Assembly: GCA_964611125.1 (NCBI GenBank) | Contig: CAZSZO010000001.1 | Span: 149,195 to 213,194, forward strand | Reading direction: 5' to 3' | Length of the DNA stretch: 64,000 nucleotides | Origin: JAEUIX01 sp964611125 | Lineage (GTDB): Bacteria; Planctomycetota; Phycisphaerae; Phycisphaerales; UBA1924 | Shown: positions 50,753 through 60,457 of the stretch, one piece after another | Position numbering within the stretch: the first letter of the stretch is position 1 | Layout of the letters: every line of letters starts with the position of its first letter | Program-made: the position numbers and the translations under genes | The notes under the pieces: generated by a model | What the model saw: only the letters and a program-made list of their open reading frames with translations | The model's database searches: none | Told to the model about the DNA's origin: nothing

Positions 50753-53281
50753 TCAGCACGCGCCGCCAAAGAACGCGCTGATGTAGTCGGAGAGATCGTC
50801 AGGATCGGTCACCCCGTCGCGGTTGAAGTCGGCCTCCGGGCAGGGAGCGGGCGTGAAGAAACAGGCGATGTAATCGGCGAGGTCGTCGGGATCGCTGACG
50901 CCGTCGCGGTTGAGGTCGGCCGGGCAGCGGAACTCGTAGGCCCCGATGTCGACAATCGCGCCCAGGACGCGGGTCTCGCCGGCGAGATCCAGCGTGTTCC
51001 CGGCCGGGACGGAGGTGTTTCGCCCGGTATTGATGCACGGGGAGCCGGGAGCGAGGCGGAGATCGCCGCGGTCGTCGTCGGCCGTGCCCCACAGGAGGTC
51101 GCCGCCTGCGGAGGGGGCGCGCCGGAAGAGCGGATCGGCGTCAAAGTTCCCGAGGCCGGAGAGGCCGCCGCGGATGTCGTTGTTGACGCCCGAGAGGCCG
51201 CCGGAGGCGATCGGGAGGGCGTCGCGCACGATGGTGTTGAAGATCTGCGTGGTGATGCCGTCGAAGGTGGCGATCGAGCTGGCGCCCGTCGCAGCGGAGT
51301 TAGACGCCATCGTGCAATTGGTGATCCGCACGCTCGTGCCCGGCAGGGCCACGCTCACGGCCCCGCCGCCCACATAGGGCGGGGCCGTCGCGGTCGCGAA
51401 GTTGCCCACAAAGATCGAGTCGGTGATCGTGACGTTGGCGTTGGCGATGGCCACGGCGCCCCCGCAGAGCGAGGTGTTGCCCACAAAGACGCAGTCGCGG
51501 ATGGTCGCGGCATTGCGGTAGTTGACCGAGATCGCTCCCCCGAAGCCCGGTCCCCCGCCATTGCCGATGAACACACAGCGATCAAACGTCACGTTGGCCG
51601 AGCCGAAGAGCACGTCAGCGCCGAAGGCGTAGACCCCAGGGGCGGGCTTGGTGTCGGCGACCGTGCAATCCACCACGCTGGCCACGGCCTTGTCGAAGCG
51701 GAGTCCAAACCGCTGACCAGCACGGATCGTGAGGCCGTCGAGCACCGTTCCGGCGGTGGTGTCGTACAAGTCGACCACGCGATCGGAATTGTCGGAGCGC
51801 GAGGCCGGGTCGTCGGTGTCGTTGCGGTCGAGATCGCCGGAGAGGATGGTCGGGTGCAGGGCGAGGTCGCGGAGATCGGGGTCGGGACCGGCGAGCCCGG
51901 CGTACCCGCCCCTCAAGGCCAGGCCCGATGAGACCACGAACGATGACTGCCTGTCGCCCGCAGAGAGGTTGGGGGTGTAGAGCCCGCGAGCGACGCGGAT
52001 CTCCGTGACGCGGGCAGGCGTCCCGAGATTGCGCGATGCGCGGGCGATCTCGAGGGCTTCCTGCAGGGAAGCCATCGGCGAGCCCCATGAGAGCCCGTTG
52101 CCCTCGGGCGACGCCGAGGCGTCCACGTAGAGCACCGCGGGGTACTGATCAGCCGTGTAGAGGAGCCGTGAGGGGATGGGGTAGATGTCGGTGGTCCCCT
52201 GGGCGTTGGAGGCCTTCACCCGCCAGAGATACACGCGGTTGGGCGCCAGAACGACGCTCGGCTGGATGGACGTGCCCGTAGTCGTTTCGGCATGGACGAT
52301 GTCGGTGAAGGTTCGGTCGCGGGCGATCTCGATGGAGTAGCTCTCGGCGTTGGGCGAAGCCGTCCAGGCGAAGGTCGGCGCGGCGGCGCCCAGCAGCATG
52401 CCGTCGGCGGGGGCGGCGAAGTCGAAGTAGCCCGGGGGGGGCGTGGGGCCGCCGGGATAGAGATCTCGCAGGGCGTAGATGTCGCCGGGGCTCAGCTCGG
52501 TGGCCGCGCCGATGGTGTACTGGTGCCAGATGCGGTAGGGCGGTCGGACCTCGATGGTGAGGTCGCCATCGGTGGAAAAGTAGGCCGGGCCGTAGTGCAT
52601 GATCGACCGCAGGTCGTATCCGCCTCGACGGGTGGCCGAGGAGATCACATTGAAGTTGGAGATGTGCGCGCTCTGGACCTTGGTGGTGACAATGGTCACG
52701 AAGTTTGCGCGGTCGCTGCGCTGCTGCTCGTGATAGAGCCCCAGCGCGTGGCAGGTCTCGTGGACCAGGATGCCCGGGCGAGCCCAGTGCAGGCTGCCGA
52801 TATTGAGGAACTGCTCGGCGCCGGTGCGGCCGATCGCCGAGGAGCTGCTCACATCGGCGAGCGCGCCGTTGCGGATGGTGATGAACGCGACCTCGCCGTC
52901 GTAAGGCACAAACTGCACCGCGACCTTGGCCGAGATCAGGCCCAGCGCCGCGACCATCGCCGCCTGGTGCTCGGGCGTCACGCCGGGGTCGAAGCGGTAG
53001 GGCACCACGCCCTGGGGCCAGGCGACCCCGCCCGAGAGTCCCGCAGCGCGGACGCCATCGACGGGCTGGTCCTCGGGGTTGGGCGTCGTGCAACCGAAGG
53101 CGTGCGCGCTCAGGCATTCAAGCCCCGTGCGGCCGGCCCCAACGGGCGCCCCGGCGTGCGGGTCTGACTGGGCTGCGGCGATCGCCGCGAGCGAGCCGAG
53201 CGCCGCGGCGGCGGCCAGGGTGGCGAGGGCGGGGGCGGGGGCGTGCAACCGGATAGGCGACTTGGCGAGGGGGCGGTGCAT
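50753..53281 (-). CDS. Secreted astacin-type metalloprotease with beta-helix and dockerin tag
   Basis: 842 residues from ATG 53281 with GGAG upstream. Signal peptide up to about residue 37. The protease domain (about 75-290) has the astacin zinc motif HETCHALGLYHEQQRSDR, i.e. HExxHxxGxxHEQxRxD, and the Met-turn SIMHYGPAYF. A fibronectin-like part follows (TFAWTASPNAESYSIEIARD), then a right-handed parallel beta-helix of about 330 residues with repeated short turns (VDCTVADTKPAPG; RCVFIGNGGGPGFGGAI; DCVFVGNTSLCGGAV). The C-terminus is the paired dockerin tag (ADLNRDGVSDPDDLADYIAC; DFNRDGVTDPDDLSDYISAF), ending GGAC. It is the central gene of the three dockerin genes. Confidence 0.93.
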   Translation of the reverse strand: MHRPLAKSPIRLHAPAPALATLAAAAALGSLAAIAAAQSDPHAGAPVGAGRTGLECLSAHAFGCTTPNPEDQPVDGVRAAGLSGGVAWPQGVVPYRFDPGVTPEHQAAMVAALGLISAKVAVQFVPYDGEVAFITIRNGALADVSSSSAIGRTGAEQFLNIGSLHWARPGILVHETCHALGLYHEQQRSDRANFVTIVTTKVQSAHISNFNVISSATRRGGYDLRSIMHYGPAYFSTDGDLTIEVRPPYRIWHQYTIGAATELSPGDIYALRDLYPGGPTPPPGYFDFAAPADGMLLGAAAPTFAWTASPNAESYSIEIARDRTFTDIVHAETTTGTSIQPSVVLAPNRVYLWRVKASNAQGTTDIYPIPSRLLYTADQYPAVLYVDASASPEGNGLSWGSPMASLQEALEIARASRNLGTPARVTEIRVARGLYTPNLSAGDRQSSFVVSSGLALRGGYAGLAGPDPDLRDLALHPTILSGDLDRNDTDDPASRSDNSDRVVDLYDTTAGTVLDGLTIRAGQRFGLRFDKAVASVVDCTVADTKPAPGVYAFGADVLFGSANVTFDRCVFIGNGGGPGFGGAISVNYRNAATIRDCVFVGNTSLCGGAVAIANANVTITDSIFVGNFATATAPPYVGGGAVSVALPGTSVRITNCTMASNSAATGASSIATFDGITTQIFNTIVRDALPIASGGLSGVNNDIRGGLSGLGNFDADPLFRRAPSAGGDLLWGTADDDRGDLRLAPGSPCINTGRNTSVPAGNTLDLAGETRVLGAIVDIGAYEFRCPADLNRDGVSDPDDLADYIACFFTPAPCPEADFNRDGVTDPDDLSDYISAFFGGAC

Positions 53282-53445
53282 GGGCCATCTCCTTTGAGAG
53301 CAGAGCGGGCGAGGGCGAGTGAGGGGGGGCGGTGGATCGGGGGCGGGGAGCGTGTTGGGGTGCGGGAATGGGCGAGGTACTGGGCGCGGTTGAGAAGCCC
53401 TGAGGGCGATCGAGTCGTTGGAGGCGCTGGCGAACCACGCCGGGT

Positions 53446-54981
53446 TCAATCGCAGCCGCCGAAGAACGCGGAGATGTAGTCGCTGAGGTCGTCGGGATCG
53501 ACAACACCGTCGACGTTGAAGTCGGCGATGCACTCAGGCTGGATGTTGAGCACGGCGGGGGCGCTGAGCACCTGCGTGCAACCGACCGACACCACGCAAT
53601 CGAAGACCGAGAGGGTGTCGGCGAGGGTCACGGCGGGAAGGGTGAGCGTGCTGGAGGAGATCCCTTGGGCGCCGCTGCTCTGGTTGAGGGGCTGGCCGTT
53701 CCGCCGCCACTGGAAGGTGTAGCCGCCGCCGCGCACGCCTATTGAGAAGCCGGCCGGGCGACCGGGCGCGACCGTGAGCGTCGATGGCTGTTGGCTGATC
53801 GACGGCGGCCGAAGGGTGCTGGGGAGCACCGCCAGTGAAGGCGGATTGAGGTTCAGGACGATCAGGTCGACAGGGCCATCCTGGGCGAATGCTCGCCCAG
53901 CGGCGACGAACGCGGCGTGCCCGCCGGTGGGATAGGAGGTTCCACGGGTCAGCTCGGGCTGGAAGTTACCGAAGCCATCGCCGAGGCGGACGCTCACGTT
54001 GCCCTGGTTTGGGCAGGCCGCGACGATGTCGGGATTGCCGTCGTCGTTGACGTCTTCGAGGACGACCCAGGCAGGGTGGCCGCCGATGCCGATGGGCAGA
54101 GGCGTGCCGAAGCCGCCGGTCTGGAGTCCCGGACCGATGAACAGGCTGGTGGACCCGGACCGCGCCAGGACGATATCGGTTCGACCGTCGCCGGTCAGTT
54201 CCCCCAAGGCGAGGTGGACGACGTCCGGCGCCAGCAGAATGGATGTCGGCGAGCCATTGGCGGCGCCGCCCTCGCCGTAACCAAAGAGACCTTGGGCCCT
54301 GTACAGGTAGCATCCATTCGTCGTCGCGGCTACGACATCGGGTCGCGCATCGCCCGCGCAATCCGCGACGGCCAGCGCGCGTGGAACGCCTTGTGACGAT
54401 CCTCCGAAGTTGCCATTCGTCAAGAAGGGCGACAGCCCGCCGCTCGGATCGAGGCGCGTGATCAATGGGCGAAAGGTGGCGCCCGACAGAAGCGCGCCCA
54501 CGATGTCGCTTAGCCCGTCTCCGTCAAGATCTCGGGCGACCAGGGCCGAGAGGCCTGGTCCGATCGGGTTGAAAGCGCCCGGCGTGAATGCGCCCTGAGG
54601 CCCACCAAGGTGCACGTAGCAGAGAGTGACGGTCGCGACAAACACATCCTGCCAGCCGTCCTCGTTGAGATCGATCAAAAGCACGCTCTCGGGAGTTGGG
54701 GAGGCGATGAAAGCGCCAATCTGAAACGTGCCTGAACCCGTGGCCAGGTAGATCTGCACGCCGTTGTCGGTTCCCACGGCTGCGTCGGCCCGTCCATCGT
54801 TGTTGACATCGCCTAGCGCGATGGCGGGCCCGCCGAGCAAGCCCGACGGGGTGGCGATCGGCGTCAGGACGGGGGCGGCGAAGCCCCCGGGGCACGGCGC
54901 CTGGGCGACGGCGTGCGGCGCGGCAAGTAAGGCCCCGGCGAGGGCGAGTGAGAGGTCGAGTCCGACTGAGGTTCGTTCCAT
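53446..54981 (-). CDS. Secreted FG-GAP/VCBS-repeat, Ig-like, dockerin-tagged protein
   Basis: 511 residues; AAAGGAG precedes the ATG at 54981. Signal peptide of about 26 residues (DLSLALAGALLAAPHAVAQ). Residues 30-385 carry seven or so FG-GAP/VCBS repeats with DxNxDGxxD calcium loops (ALGDVNNDGRADAAVGTDNG; DLNEDGWQDVFVATV; VARDLDGDGLSDIVGALLSG; DVNDDGNPDIVAACPNQG), a beta-propeller. An Ig-like domain follows (GGGYTFQWRRNGQPLNQSS). Only one dockerin half is left at the end: ECIADFNVDGVVDPDDLSDY, ending FFGGCD. It is first of the three-gene run and divergent from the ECF sigma gene. Confidence 0.92.
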   Translation of the reverse strand: MERTSVGLDLSLALAGALLAAPHAVAQAPCPGGFAAPVLTPIATPSGLLGGPAIALGDVNNDGRADAAVGTDNGVQIYLATGSGTFQIGAFIASPTPESVLLIDLNEDGWQDVFVATVTLCYVHLGGPQGAFTPGAFNPIGPGLSALVARDLDGDGLSDIVGALLSGATFRPLITRLDPSGGLSPFLTNGNFGGSSQGVPRALAVADCAGDARPDVVAATTNGCYLYRAQGLFGYGEGGAANGSPTSILLAPDVVHLALGELTGDGRTDIVLARSGSTSLFIGPGLQTGGFGTPLPIGIGGHPAWVVLEDVNDDGNPDIVAACPNQGNVSVRLGDGFGNFQPELTRGTSYPTGGHAAFVAAGRAFAQDGPVDLIVLNLNPPSLAVLPSTLRPPSISQQPSTLTVAPGRPAGFSIGVRGGGYTFQWRRNGQPLNQSSGAQGISSSTLTLPAVTLADTLSVFDCVVSVGCTQVLSAPAVLNIQPECIADFNVDGVVDPDDLSDYISAFFGGCD

Positions 54982-55157
54982 GGATCGTGCTCCTTTCAGA
55001 GGCCGTCGGCGACACGCCGCTGGGTGCTGGGGGGGGTTGGGGGGTGCTGGCTGCCCTCAAGGTGAGATCTCCCGGGGCGGAGCGCCAGAAATTCGCAGAA
55101 TCGCTCTGCGGTACACTCCAGCGACGTTGACAGGCTCCCGAGAAGTCCGGCCCGCCC

Positions 55158-55784
55158 ATGTCCGCCGTCCCCCCCCCGACACCCGCGCATCCGCCATTGC
55201 ACCCGGCCCCGCCGGACCCTGCGTTCACCGTCCTCATCCGGCGGGCCCGCGAGGGCGACTCGCAGGCCGCGGGGGAGCTGCTCCCCCTCGTGTATGAGCA
55301 GCTGCGGCGGGCCGCCCAACTGGCCATGAACGGCGAGCGGGCCGGGCACACCCTGCAGGCCACCGCCCTGGTCCACGATGCGTATGTTCGGCTTCTGGGC
55401 GAATCGCCCGCCGGCTTCGAGGACCGGGCCCACTTCTACCACGCCGCCGGGCGGGCCATGCGCCAGTTGCTGGTGGAGCACGCCCGGGCCCGGGCGGCCC
55501 AGAAGCGGGGCGGCGACGGCGTCCGGGCCGCCGGAAAGCTCCCCCTGGATGTGGCGGATCTGGCCTGCGAGGCGGAGCCGGCGGAAATCCTGGCGCTCGA
55601 CGAGGGCATCGCACGCCTGGAGGCGGAGGACCCGGAGGCCGCGGCGGTGGTCCGGCTGCGGTTCTTCGCGGGGCTGACGATCGACCAGACCGCCTCGGCG
55701 CTGGGGTTGTCGCCGCGCCAGGTGGATCGAATGTGGTCGTTTGCGCGGGCGGTGTTGTTTCAGCACGCCCGCCAAGGGCGGTGA
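55158..55784 (+). CDS. ECF-type sigma factor (planctomycete TIGR02999-like group)
   Basis: 208 residues. Region 2: GELLPLVYEQLRRAAQLAMN, TLQATALVHDAYVRLLG and HFYHAAGRAMRQLLVEHARA; region 4: VVRLRFFAGLTIDQTASALG, LSPRQVDRMWSFARAVLFQH. A Pro-rich 20-residue lead precedes region 2. It lies 12 bases upstream of a large Ser/Thr kinase gene in the same direction. This sigma-kinase operon is characteristic of planctomycetes, where the kinase is thought to modulate the sigma factor. Confidence 0.93.
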   Translation: MSAVPPPTPAHPPLHPAPPDPAFTVLIRRAREGDSQAAGELLPLVYEQLRRAAQLAMNGERAGHTLQATALVHDAYVRLLGESPAGFEDRAHFYHAAGRAMRQLLVEHARARAAQKRGGDGVRAAGKLPLDVADLACEAEPAEILALDEGIARLEAEDPEAAAVVRLRFFAGLTIDQTASALGLSPRQVDRMWSFARAVLFQHARQGR

Positions 55785-55796
55785 GGGATCCGAGCA

Positions 55797-58700
55797 TTGG
55801 CCAAACCGTCGCTTAAGCGTGTGCGCGAGGTCTTCTCCGCCGCCGCCGAACGGCCCGAGGAGGAGCGTCGCGCCGTGATCGAGCACGAGGCCGGCGGCGA
55901 TGCCGATCTCGTGGCCGAGGTGGAGGCACTGCTTGAGTCCCTCACCCGCGCCGGCGGATACCTCGACGCCCCGGCGCCCGGACCAAGCCCCGACCATCTC
56001 AGCCCCGCAGCGATCCTCGGATCCGAGGTCGGTCCCTATCGGCTGGTCGAAGTCATCGGCGAGGGCGGTTTCGGCGCGGTCTATCTCGCCGAGCAGTCGC
56101 GCCCGATCGCCCGGCGCGTGGCCCTCAAGATCATCAAGGCGGGCATGGACTCTCGCGATGTTCTGGCCCGCTTCGACGCCGAGCGGCAGGCGCTGGCCCG
56201 CATGGACCACCCCAACATCGCCAGGGTCCTGGAGGCCGGGTCGACCGGGCAGGGTCGCCCCTACTTCGTCATGGAGCTGGTGAACGGCCCGCCGATCACG
56301 CGGTATTGCGATGAGCGGCGCCTGACCCCGCGGCGCAGGCTCGAGCTCTTCGTCCAGGTGTGCCGGGCGGTGCAGCACGCCCACCAGAAGGGCGTGATCC
56401 ACCGCGATCTGAAACCGGCCAACGTGCTCGTCGCGGAGGACCAGGCCGGGCCGGTCCCCAAGGTGATCGACTTCGGCATCGCCAAGGCCATCAGCGGCCG
56501 CCTGAGCGACGCCACGATCGTGACGGGATCGATGCACATCGTGGGCACGCCGGCCTACATGAGCCCCGAGCAGGCGGAGCTCAGCGGGCAGGATGTCGAC
56601 ACCCGCAGCGATGTCTACGCGCTGGGCGTGATCATGTACGAGCTGCTCACCGGCGGCACGCCGCACCGCTCCGGCGAACTGGCGCGCGCAGGCGCCTCCG
56701 GCCTCCGGGCCGTGCTCAGCTCCGCCTCCGCCGTCAGGCCCAGCACGCGGATCGCCAGCGCCGCCGACCTCGATCGCATCGCCGACAGCCGGTCCACCGA
56801 CCCGGCCCGCCTCGGAAAGATGATGCGGGGCGAGCTGGACTGGATCGTCATGCGCGCCATCGAGAGGGACCGCTCCCGCCGCTACGACACCGCCGAGGCC
56901 CTGGCGGCTGACGTGCTCAGGCATCTCGCCGGCGAGCCCGTGCTGGCCCGCCCCCCCAGCACCTGGTATCTGCTGCGGACATTCTCCCGCCGCCATCGCG
57001 GGCTGCTGCTCAGCCTCGCAGCCGTGGCCGGCGCCCTGGTCTTCGCCTCAGTCGTTTCAACCTTGGGCTTCCTCTCGGCGCGGCGCGAGCGCGACCTGAA
57101 GGACGCCGCGCTGGTCGCTGAAGCACGACAGCGGGAAAGCGCCCAGCGACTGGCCTATCGCGCAAGCATCGCCGCCAGCATCGCGTCCATCGAGGCCAAG
57201 GATAGCAAGGGGGCGATCGCCGCCCTCAGCGACGCCCCCGAAGCGCTCCGCGGCTGGGAATGGCGCCATCTCTGGGCCCGCTCTCACGAAGCGCTCCTCA
57301 CCGTCCGCATACCCGAGGGCCGCACGTCGCAAGGCCCCCTCTTCATGTCCGACGCCCTGCTGGCGGTCGGAGGCGAAGGAACGCCGGTTCGCCTCCTCGA
57401 CCTGCATTCCGGACGACTCACCAGCCTGACCCGCGGACCCGCCCGGGGCTTCGCGGCGTCGATCGATCGCAGGCGGATCGCCGCGCTCACCGAGGGCGGA
57501 ACGCTGCAGGTGTTCGAGGCCCCATGGGCGGCGCCCGTCTGGTCGCGCGAGGGGATTGGCCAGGTGTCCCGCTACCCCTTCACGCTTGATGGCGAGGCCC
57601 TGGCCGTCTTGCTCCAGGCGAGCCCCACCGTGGTGCTGCTGGCCGCCCGCGACGGGGCGGAGCTCGCACGCACCGACCTCGCCCCGCCCGTGCACACCCC
57701 ACCCGCCCTGCTGGCGACCACCGGCGCGTTCACGCTCCTGGCCGGGCCCACCGTCCGGCGAGTCGCCCTCGCCGCCCACACGCTCGCTTCAACCGGTGAA
57801 ACGGGGGCCATCGATTCCTCCGCCGTGCCGATCGCCGACGGCCGCTACGTCTCCTGGAGCTACTCCGGCGACTTCGGGTTCAAGTCTCCGGAGTCTGACC
57901 GCATCCTGTGGCGGGCCCGATCTCCCACCCGCTCTCCCCTGGCCGAACTGCGAACCACGCCAGACGGGCGGACCACGGCGACCTCAGACCGCTCAGGCGC
58001 CATCGCCACCTGGAGCTCCGAGCGGTCCGAGCCGCACGCCGTCATGCTCGGCGCCTCAGGCGTCACGCATATCGAGATCGATCCCACCGGCCGCATGGTC
58101 GCCGCCGCCGACGCCACCGGCGCCATCAGCATCTTCGACACCCGCCCGGCGCCCGTCCCGTTCACAATGCCCTACGACGCCAGCGACCACCGCTTCTGGG
58201 CCGCCTTCGCCGGGAGCGGAAGCCTCGGCGTGGCGTCGAGCTGGGGCTCGGTCGAGGCGTTCAACCCCGCCACCGGTGAGCGCCTGTGGACCAGGAGCCT
58301 CTCCCGCGCCCTGATCCCCGCTGTGGCTGTTTCCGCCGAGGGCCGGCGCGTCGCCGCGGCGGGCGCGGGCCGCAGCGGCCGACCCTTCCACCCAGCCCAG
58401 GCCGAGTTGTTCCTGCTCGACGGGGCCACCGGAGAGGTGAAAGTCCACCTGCAGCGGCTCGGCTTCGTCATCTGGAGCTTGGCCGAAGCCCCGGGCGGCG
58501 GGGCCTGGCTGGCGGCATGCGAGGACGGCGTGCTCCGCCTGCTCGACGGCGATACCGGCGCTGCGCGGGCCGCATCGGCCTCCTGCAGTGTCCCCATCGG
58601 CCTGCTGAGCGTCGCCGACGCCGCCCCCCGGGCCGTGACCCTCAACGGCCTGCTCACCGAAGGCATGCTCGATCCCGCGTCGAGCCGCGATGAGGAGGTC

Positions 58701-59693
58701 ACCGTCTGGGATGCGCGCGCTCTCAGCGTCATCCGGGTGCTCAAGTGCGCCGGCGAGCGCACCCTCTCGGCGGCACTAAGCGCCGATGGGCGCTCCGTCG
58801 CCGCCGTGACCACGGCCGGAACACTCTGGATGTGGGATGTCGCCTCGGGTGATCTGCTCTGGACCGTCAGGGACCTTCCCGTCAGCACCGCCAGCCTCAC
58901 CTTCGCCCCCGATGGCCGGCGGATCGCGGTGGCCTCAGCCGACGCGACAGTACGGATCATCGACACCCGCGACGGCTCGACCATCGCCAACCTCCCCGGG
59001 GTTTGGCCCACGGGCTGCTGGAGATTCGTGCACGATGGCCAGGCCCTCGTCGGCGCAGGTCGTTCCGTGCTTTTTCGCCTCTACGAGTCCGACAACCCAG
59101 ACTCCCGCAGGACGCAACAGGAAGCGATGAAGGTCGCCGTTCGCCGCGTTCATGCGCAGGCGGCTGAGACTCTCGCCCGTCTCGAAGACCCCCTCCTGCT
59201 TTGGGAGGATCGCGCCGCGGCCGTCGAGTCCGACAGCCGGCTCGACCCGGCGACACGCAGCGCCGCGGCCGAGCGGGCCCGCCGCCTGGGCGATCGCCCC
59301 AACTACATGAACAGCGCCGCAACAACCGTCTCGCTGAGCGACGACGCCGATCCCGAATCACTCCGACAGGCCGCTCGCGCCGTCGAACGGGCCGCCGCGC
59401 TTCGGCCCGGCGACTGGGCCATCCTCAACACGCTGGGATCGCTGTACTTCCGTCTGCAGGACTGGGAGAGGGCCGAAGCCGCCTGCAGCAAGTCCGGCCA
59501 GCTCCGCTCGGCGGAGGGCGCCGCACCCCACCCTTGCGATGAACTGATCCTCAGCGCGGTCATGCTGGCGCGGGGCGATCCGGCGGGCCACACCAGGAGA
59601 GCTCACGCGCTTTCCGAGGCCCAGCGCCATGGACTCGCTGACGACCCGGAGTTCCGCTACTGGGCCGCTCGCACCGATCCGGCCCGTCGCTGA
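55797..59693 (+). CDS. Transmembrane Ser/Thr protein kinase with WD40 and TPR-like domains
   Basis: 1298 residues from TTG 55797. The N-terminal helical lead is KRVREVFSAAAERPEEERRA. Kinase domain about 78-370: VIGEGGFGAVYLAEQ, ALKIIKAGMD, HRDLKPANVL (202-211), VIDFGIAKAI and GTPAYMSPEQAEL. Transmembrane helix about 402-427. The region 430-1150 has WD40-like blades introduced by DAPEALRGWEWRHLWARSHE and including LSADGRSVAAVTTAGTLWMW. A C-terminal TPR-like part is at about 1195-1260 (GDWAILNTLGSLYFRLQDWE). HRD and DFG are intact. It follows the ECF sigma gene by 12 bases. The ORF has no ATG near its beginning, so TTG is the most likely start. Confidence 0.93.
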   Translation: MAKPSLKRVREVFSAAAERPEEERRAVIEHEAGGDADLVAEVEALLESLTRAGGYLDAPAPGPSPDHLSPAAILGSEVGPYRLVEVIGEGGFGAVYLAEQSRPIARRVALKIIKAGMDSRDVLARFDAERQALARMDHPNIARVLEAGSTGQGRPYFVMELVNGPPITRYCDERRLTPRRRLELFVQVCRAVQHAHQKGVIHRDLKPANVLVAEDQAGPVPKVIDFGIAKAISGRLSDATIVTGSMHIVGTPAYMSPEQAELSGQDVDTRSDVYALGVIMYELLTGGTPHRSGELARAGASGLRAVLSSASAVRPSTRIASAADLDRIADSRSTDPARLGKMMRGELDWIVMRAIERDRSRRYDTAEALAADVLRHLAGEPVLARPPSTWYLLRTFSRRHRGLLLSLAAVAGALVFASVVSTLGFLSARRERDLKDAALVAEARQRESAQRLAYRASIAASIASIEAKDSKGAIAALSDAPEALRGWEWRHLWARSHEALLTVRIPEGRTSQGPLFMSDALLAVGGEGTPVRLLDLHSGRLTSLTRGPARGFAASIDRRRIAALTEGGTLQVFEAPWAAPVWSREGIGQVSRYPFTLDGEALAVLLQASPTVVLLAARDGAELARTDLAPPVHTPPALLATTGAFTLLAGPTVRRVALAAHTLASTGETGAIDSSAVPIADGRYVSWSYSGDFGFKSPESDRILWRARSPTRSPLAELRTTPDGRTTATSDRSGAIATWSSERSEPHAVMLGASGVTHIEIDPTGRMVAAADATGAISIFDTRPAPVPFTMPYDASDHRFWAAFAGSGSLGVASSWGSVEAFNPATGERLWTRSLSRALIPAVAVSAEGRRVAAAGAGRSGRPFHPAQAELFLLDGATGEVKVHLQRLGFVIWSLAEAPGGGAWLAACEDGVLRLLDGDTGAARAASASCSVPIGLLSVADAAPRAVTLNGLLTEGMLDPASSRDEEVTVWDARALSVIRVLKCAGERTLSAALSADGRSVAAVTTAGTLWMWDVASGDLLWTVRDLPVSTASLTFAPDGRRIAVASADATVRIIDTRDGSTIANLPGVWPTGCWRFVHDGQALVGAGRSVLFRLYESDNPDSRRTQQEAMKVAVRRVHAQAAETLARLEDPLLLWEDRAAAVESDSRLDPATRSAAAERARRLGDRPNYMNSAATTVSLSDDADPESLRQAARAVERAAALRPGDWAILNTLGSLYFRLQDWERAEAACSKSGQLRSAEGAAPHPCDELILSAVMLARGDPAGHTRRAHALSEAQRHGLADDPEFRYWAARTDPARR

Positions 59694-60457
59694 TCCCCCG
59701 GCGGGCGCCAGACCATCCGCACGGCATTGAGCCATGGCGCCACCGCCCATTTCAGTGGCTGCGCAAGCAACGCCTGAGCCGCGCTCGCTCCCGCTTCCGC
59801 CCAGCCCGCCCCACTCCACCCGGTCCGGCTTCGGCGGCCTTCACATTCGTGGGGCTTGCCCGTGCCCCAGCCAAATGCCAGGTCCGCTCGGCGTGCCGCG
59901 CTTTGGCCAAGCGTTTCCCATTTTCAGTGTCCAATGAACGTTCAGGACGCGCCCCCCGGCGAAACCGGGGAGAGCGATGCGCACCCATGGCAACCGAGTT
60001 CACCACAATCCTTGCCGAGTCGGGGGGGGGTTGGACTGTCCTGCTTACGCTAGCGCTGATCGCTCAGGCGGTCTTCAGCCGAAGCGGGGTCGGCTCATCA
60101 CCAGATGAGTCGGCGCAACCCTTCTTCGAAGGGCAGGTCGATCGACTCGGCCAGCGGGCAGTCCAACCTCAACAGGAATGCAAACGCCCCGGCCTTGTGG
60201 TCGGGGCGTTCGCTTTTGCCAGGTGGGTCCGCTCGTATCTAGACGAGCCGGGCTGAAGGGGCGGATGACCACAGTTCCCGGCAGCGCCCTCAGCGATGCG
60301 GACAGGGCTGGGGGCTGACAAGCCGATGGCAGAGGGCCCGCGGCGGGGCGTCCCCGCGAATCGCCCGTTTTCGGGCGGTTTTCATGGCGACTCACTCGAG
60401 GATCGGTTAAGGTGGAAGGATAGGAAAGGCCGTCTCACCTCCATCGGGGCGCTCAAC
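59694..60457. other. Long intergenic region between kinase and beta-helix gene
   Basis: 764 bases without a supported gene. A terminator-like hairpin at 60183-60218 does not follow any obvious coding gene. A weak plus-strand ORF (59988-60256) would begin MATEFTTILAESGGGWTVLL with one hydrophobic stretch but runs through that hairpin. On the minus strand a short open stretch reads CPLAESIDLPFEEGLRRLIW. Neither is convincing. A small RNA or the tail of a decayed gene could be here. Confidence 0.5.
60183..60218 (+). terminator. Terminator-like hairpin in a gene-free region
   Basis: 9-bp perfect stem AACGCCCCG / CGGGGCGTT with a 10-base loop, followed by CGCTTTTG. It has no obvious parent gene on either strand. 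Confidence 0.6.

Noticed and set aside
54996..56996. Minus-strand open frame of 666 codons opposite the sigma factor and kinase
   Set aside because: Covers two well-supported plus-strand genes and reads as Arg/Gly/Ala/His-rich sequence with no domain.
59988..60256. ORF beginning MATEFTTILAESGGG
   Set aside because: It runs through a terminator-like hairpin, has no homology I recognise and no clear ribosome-binding site.
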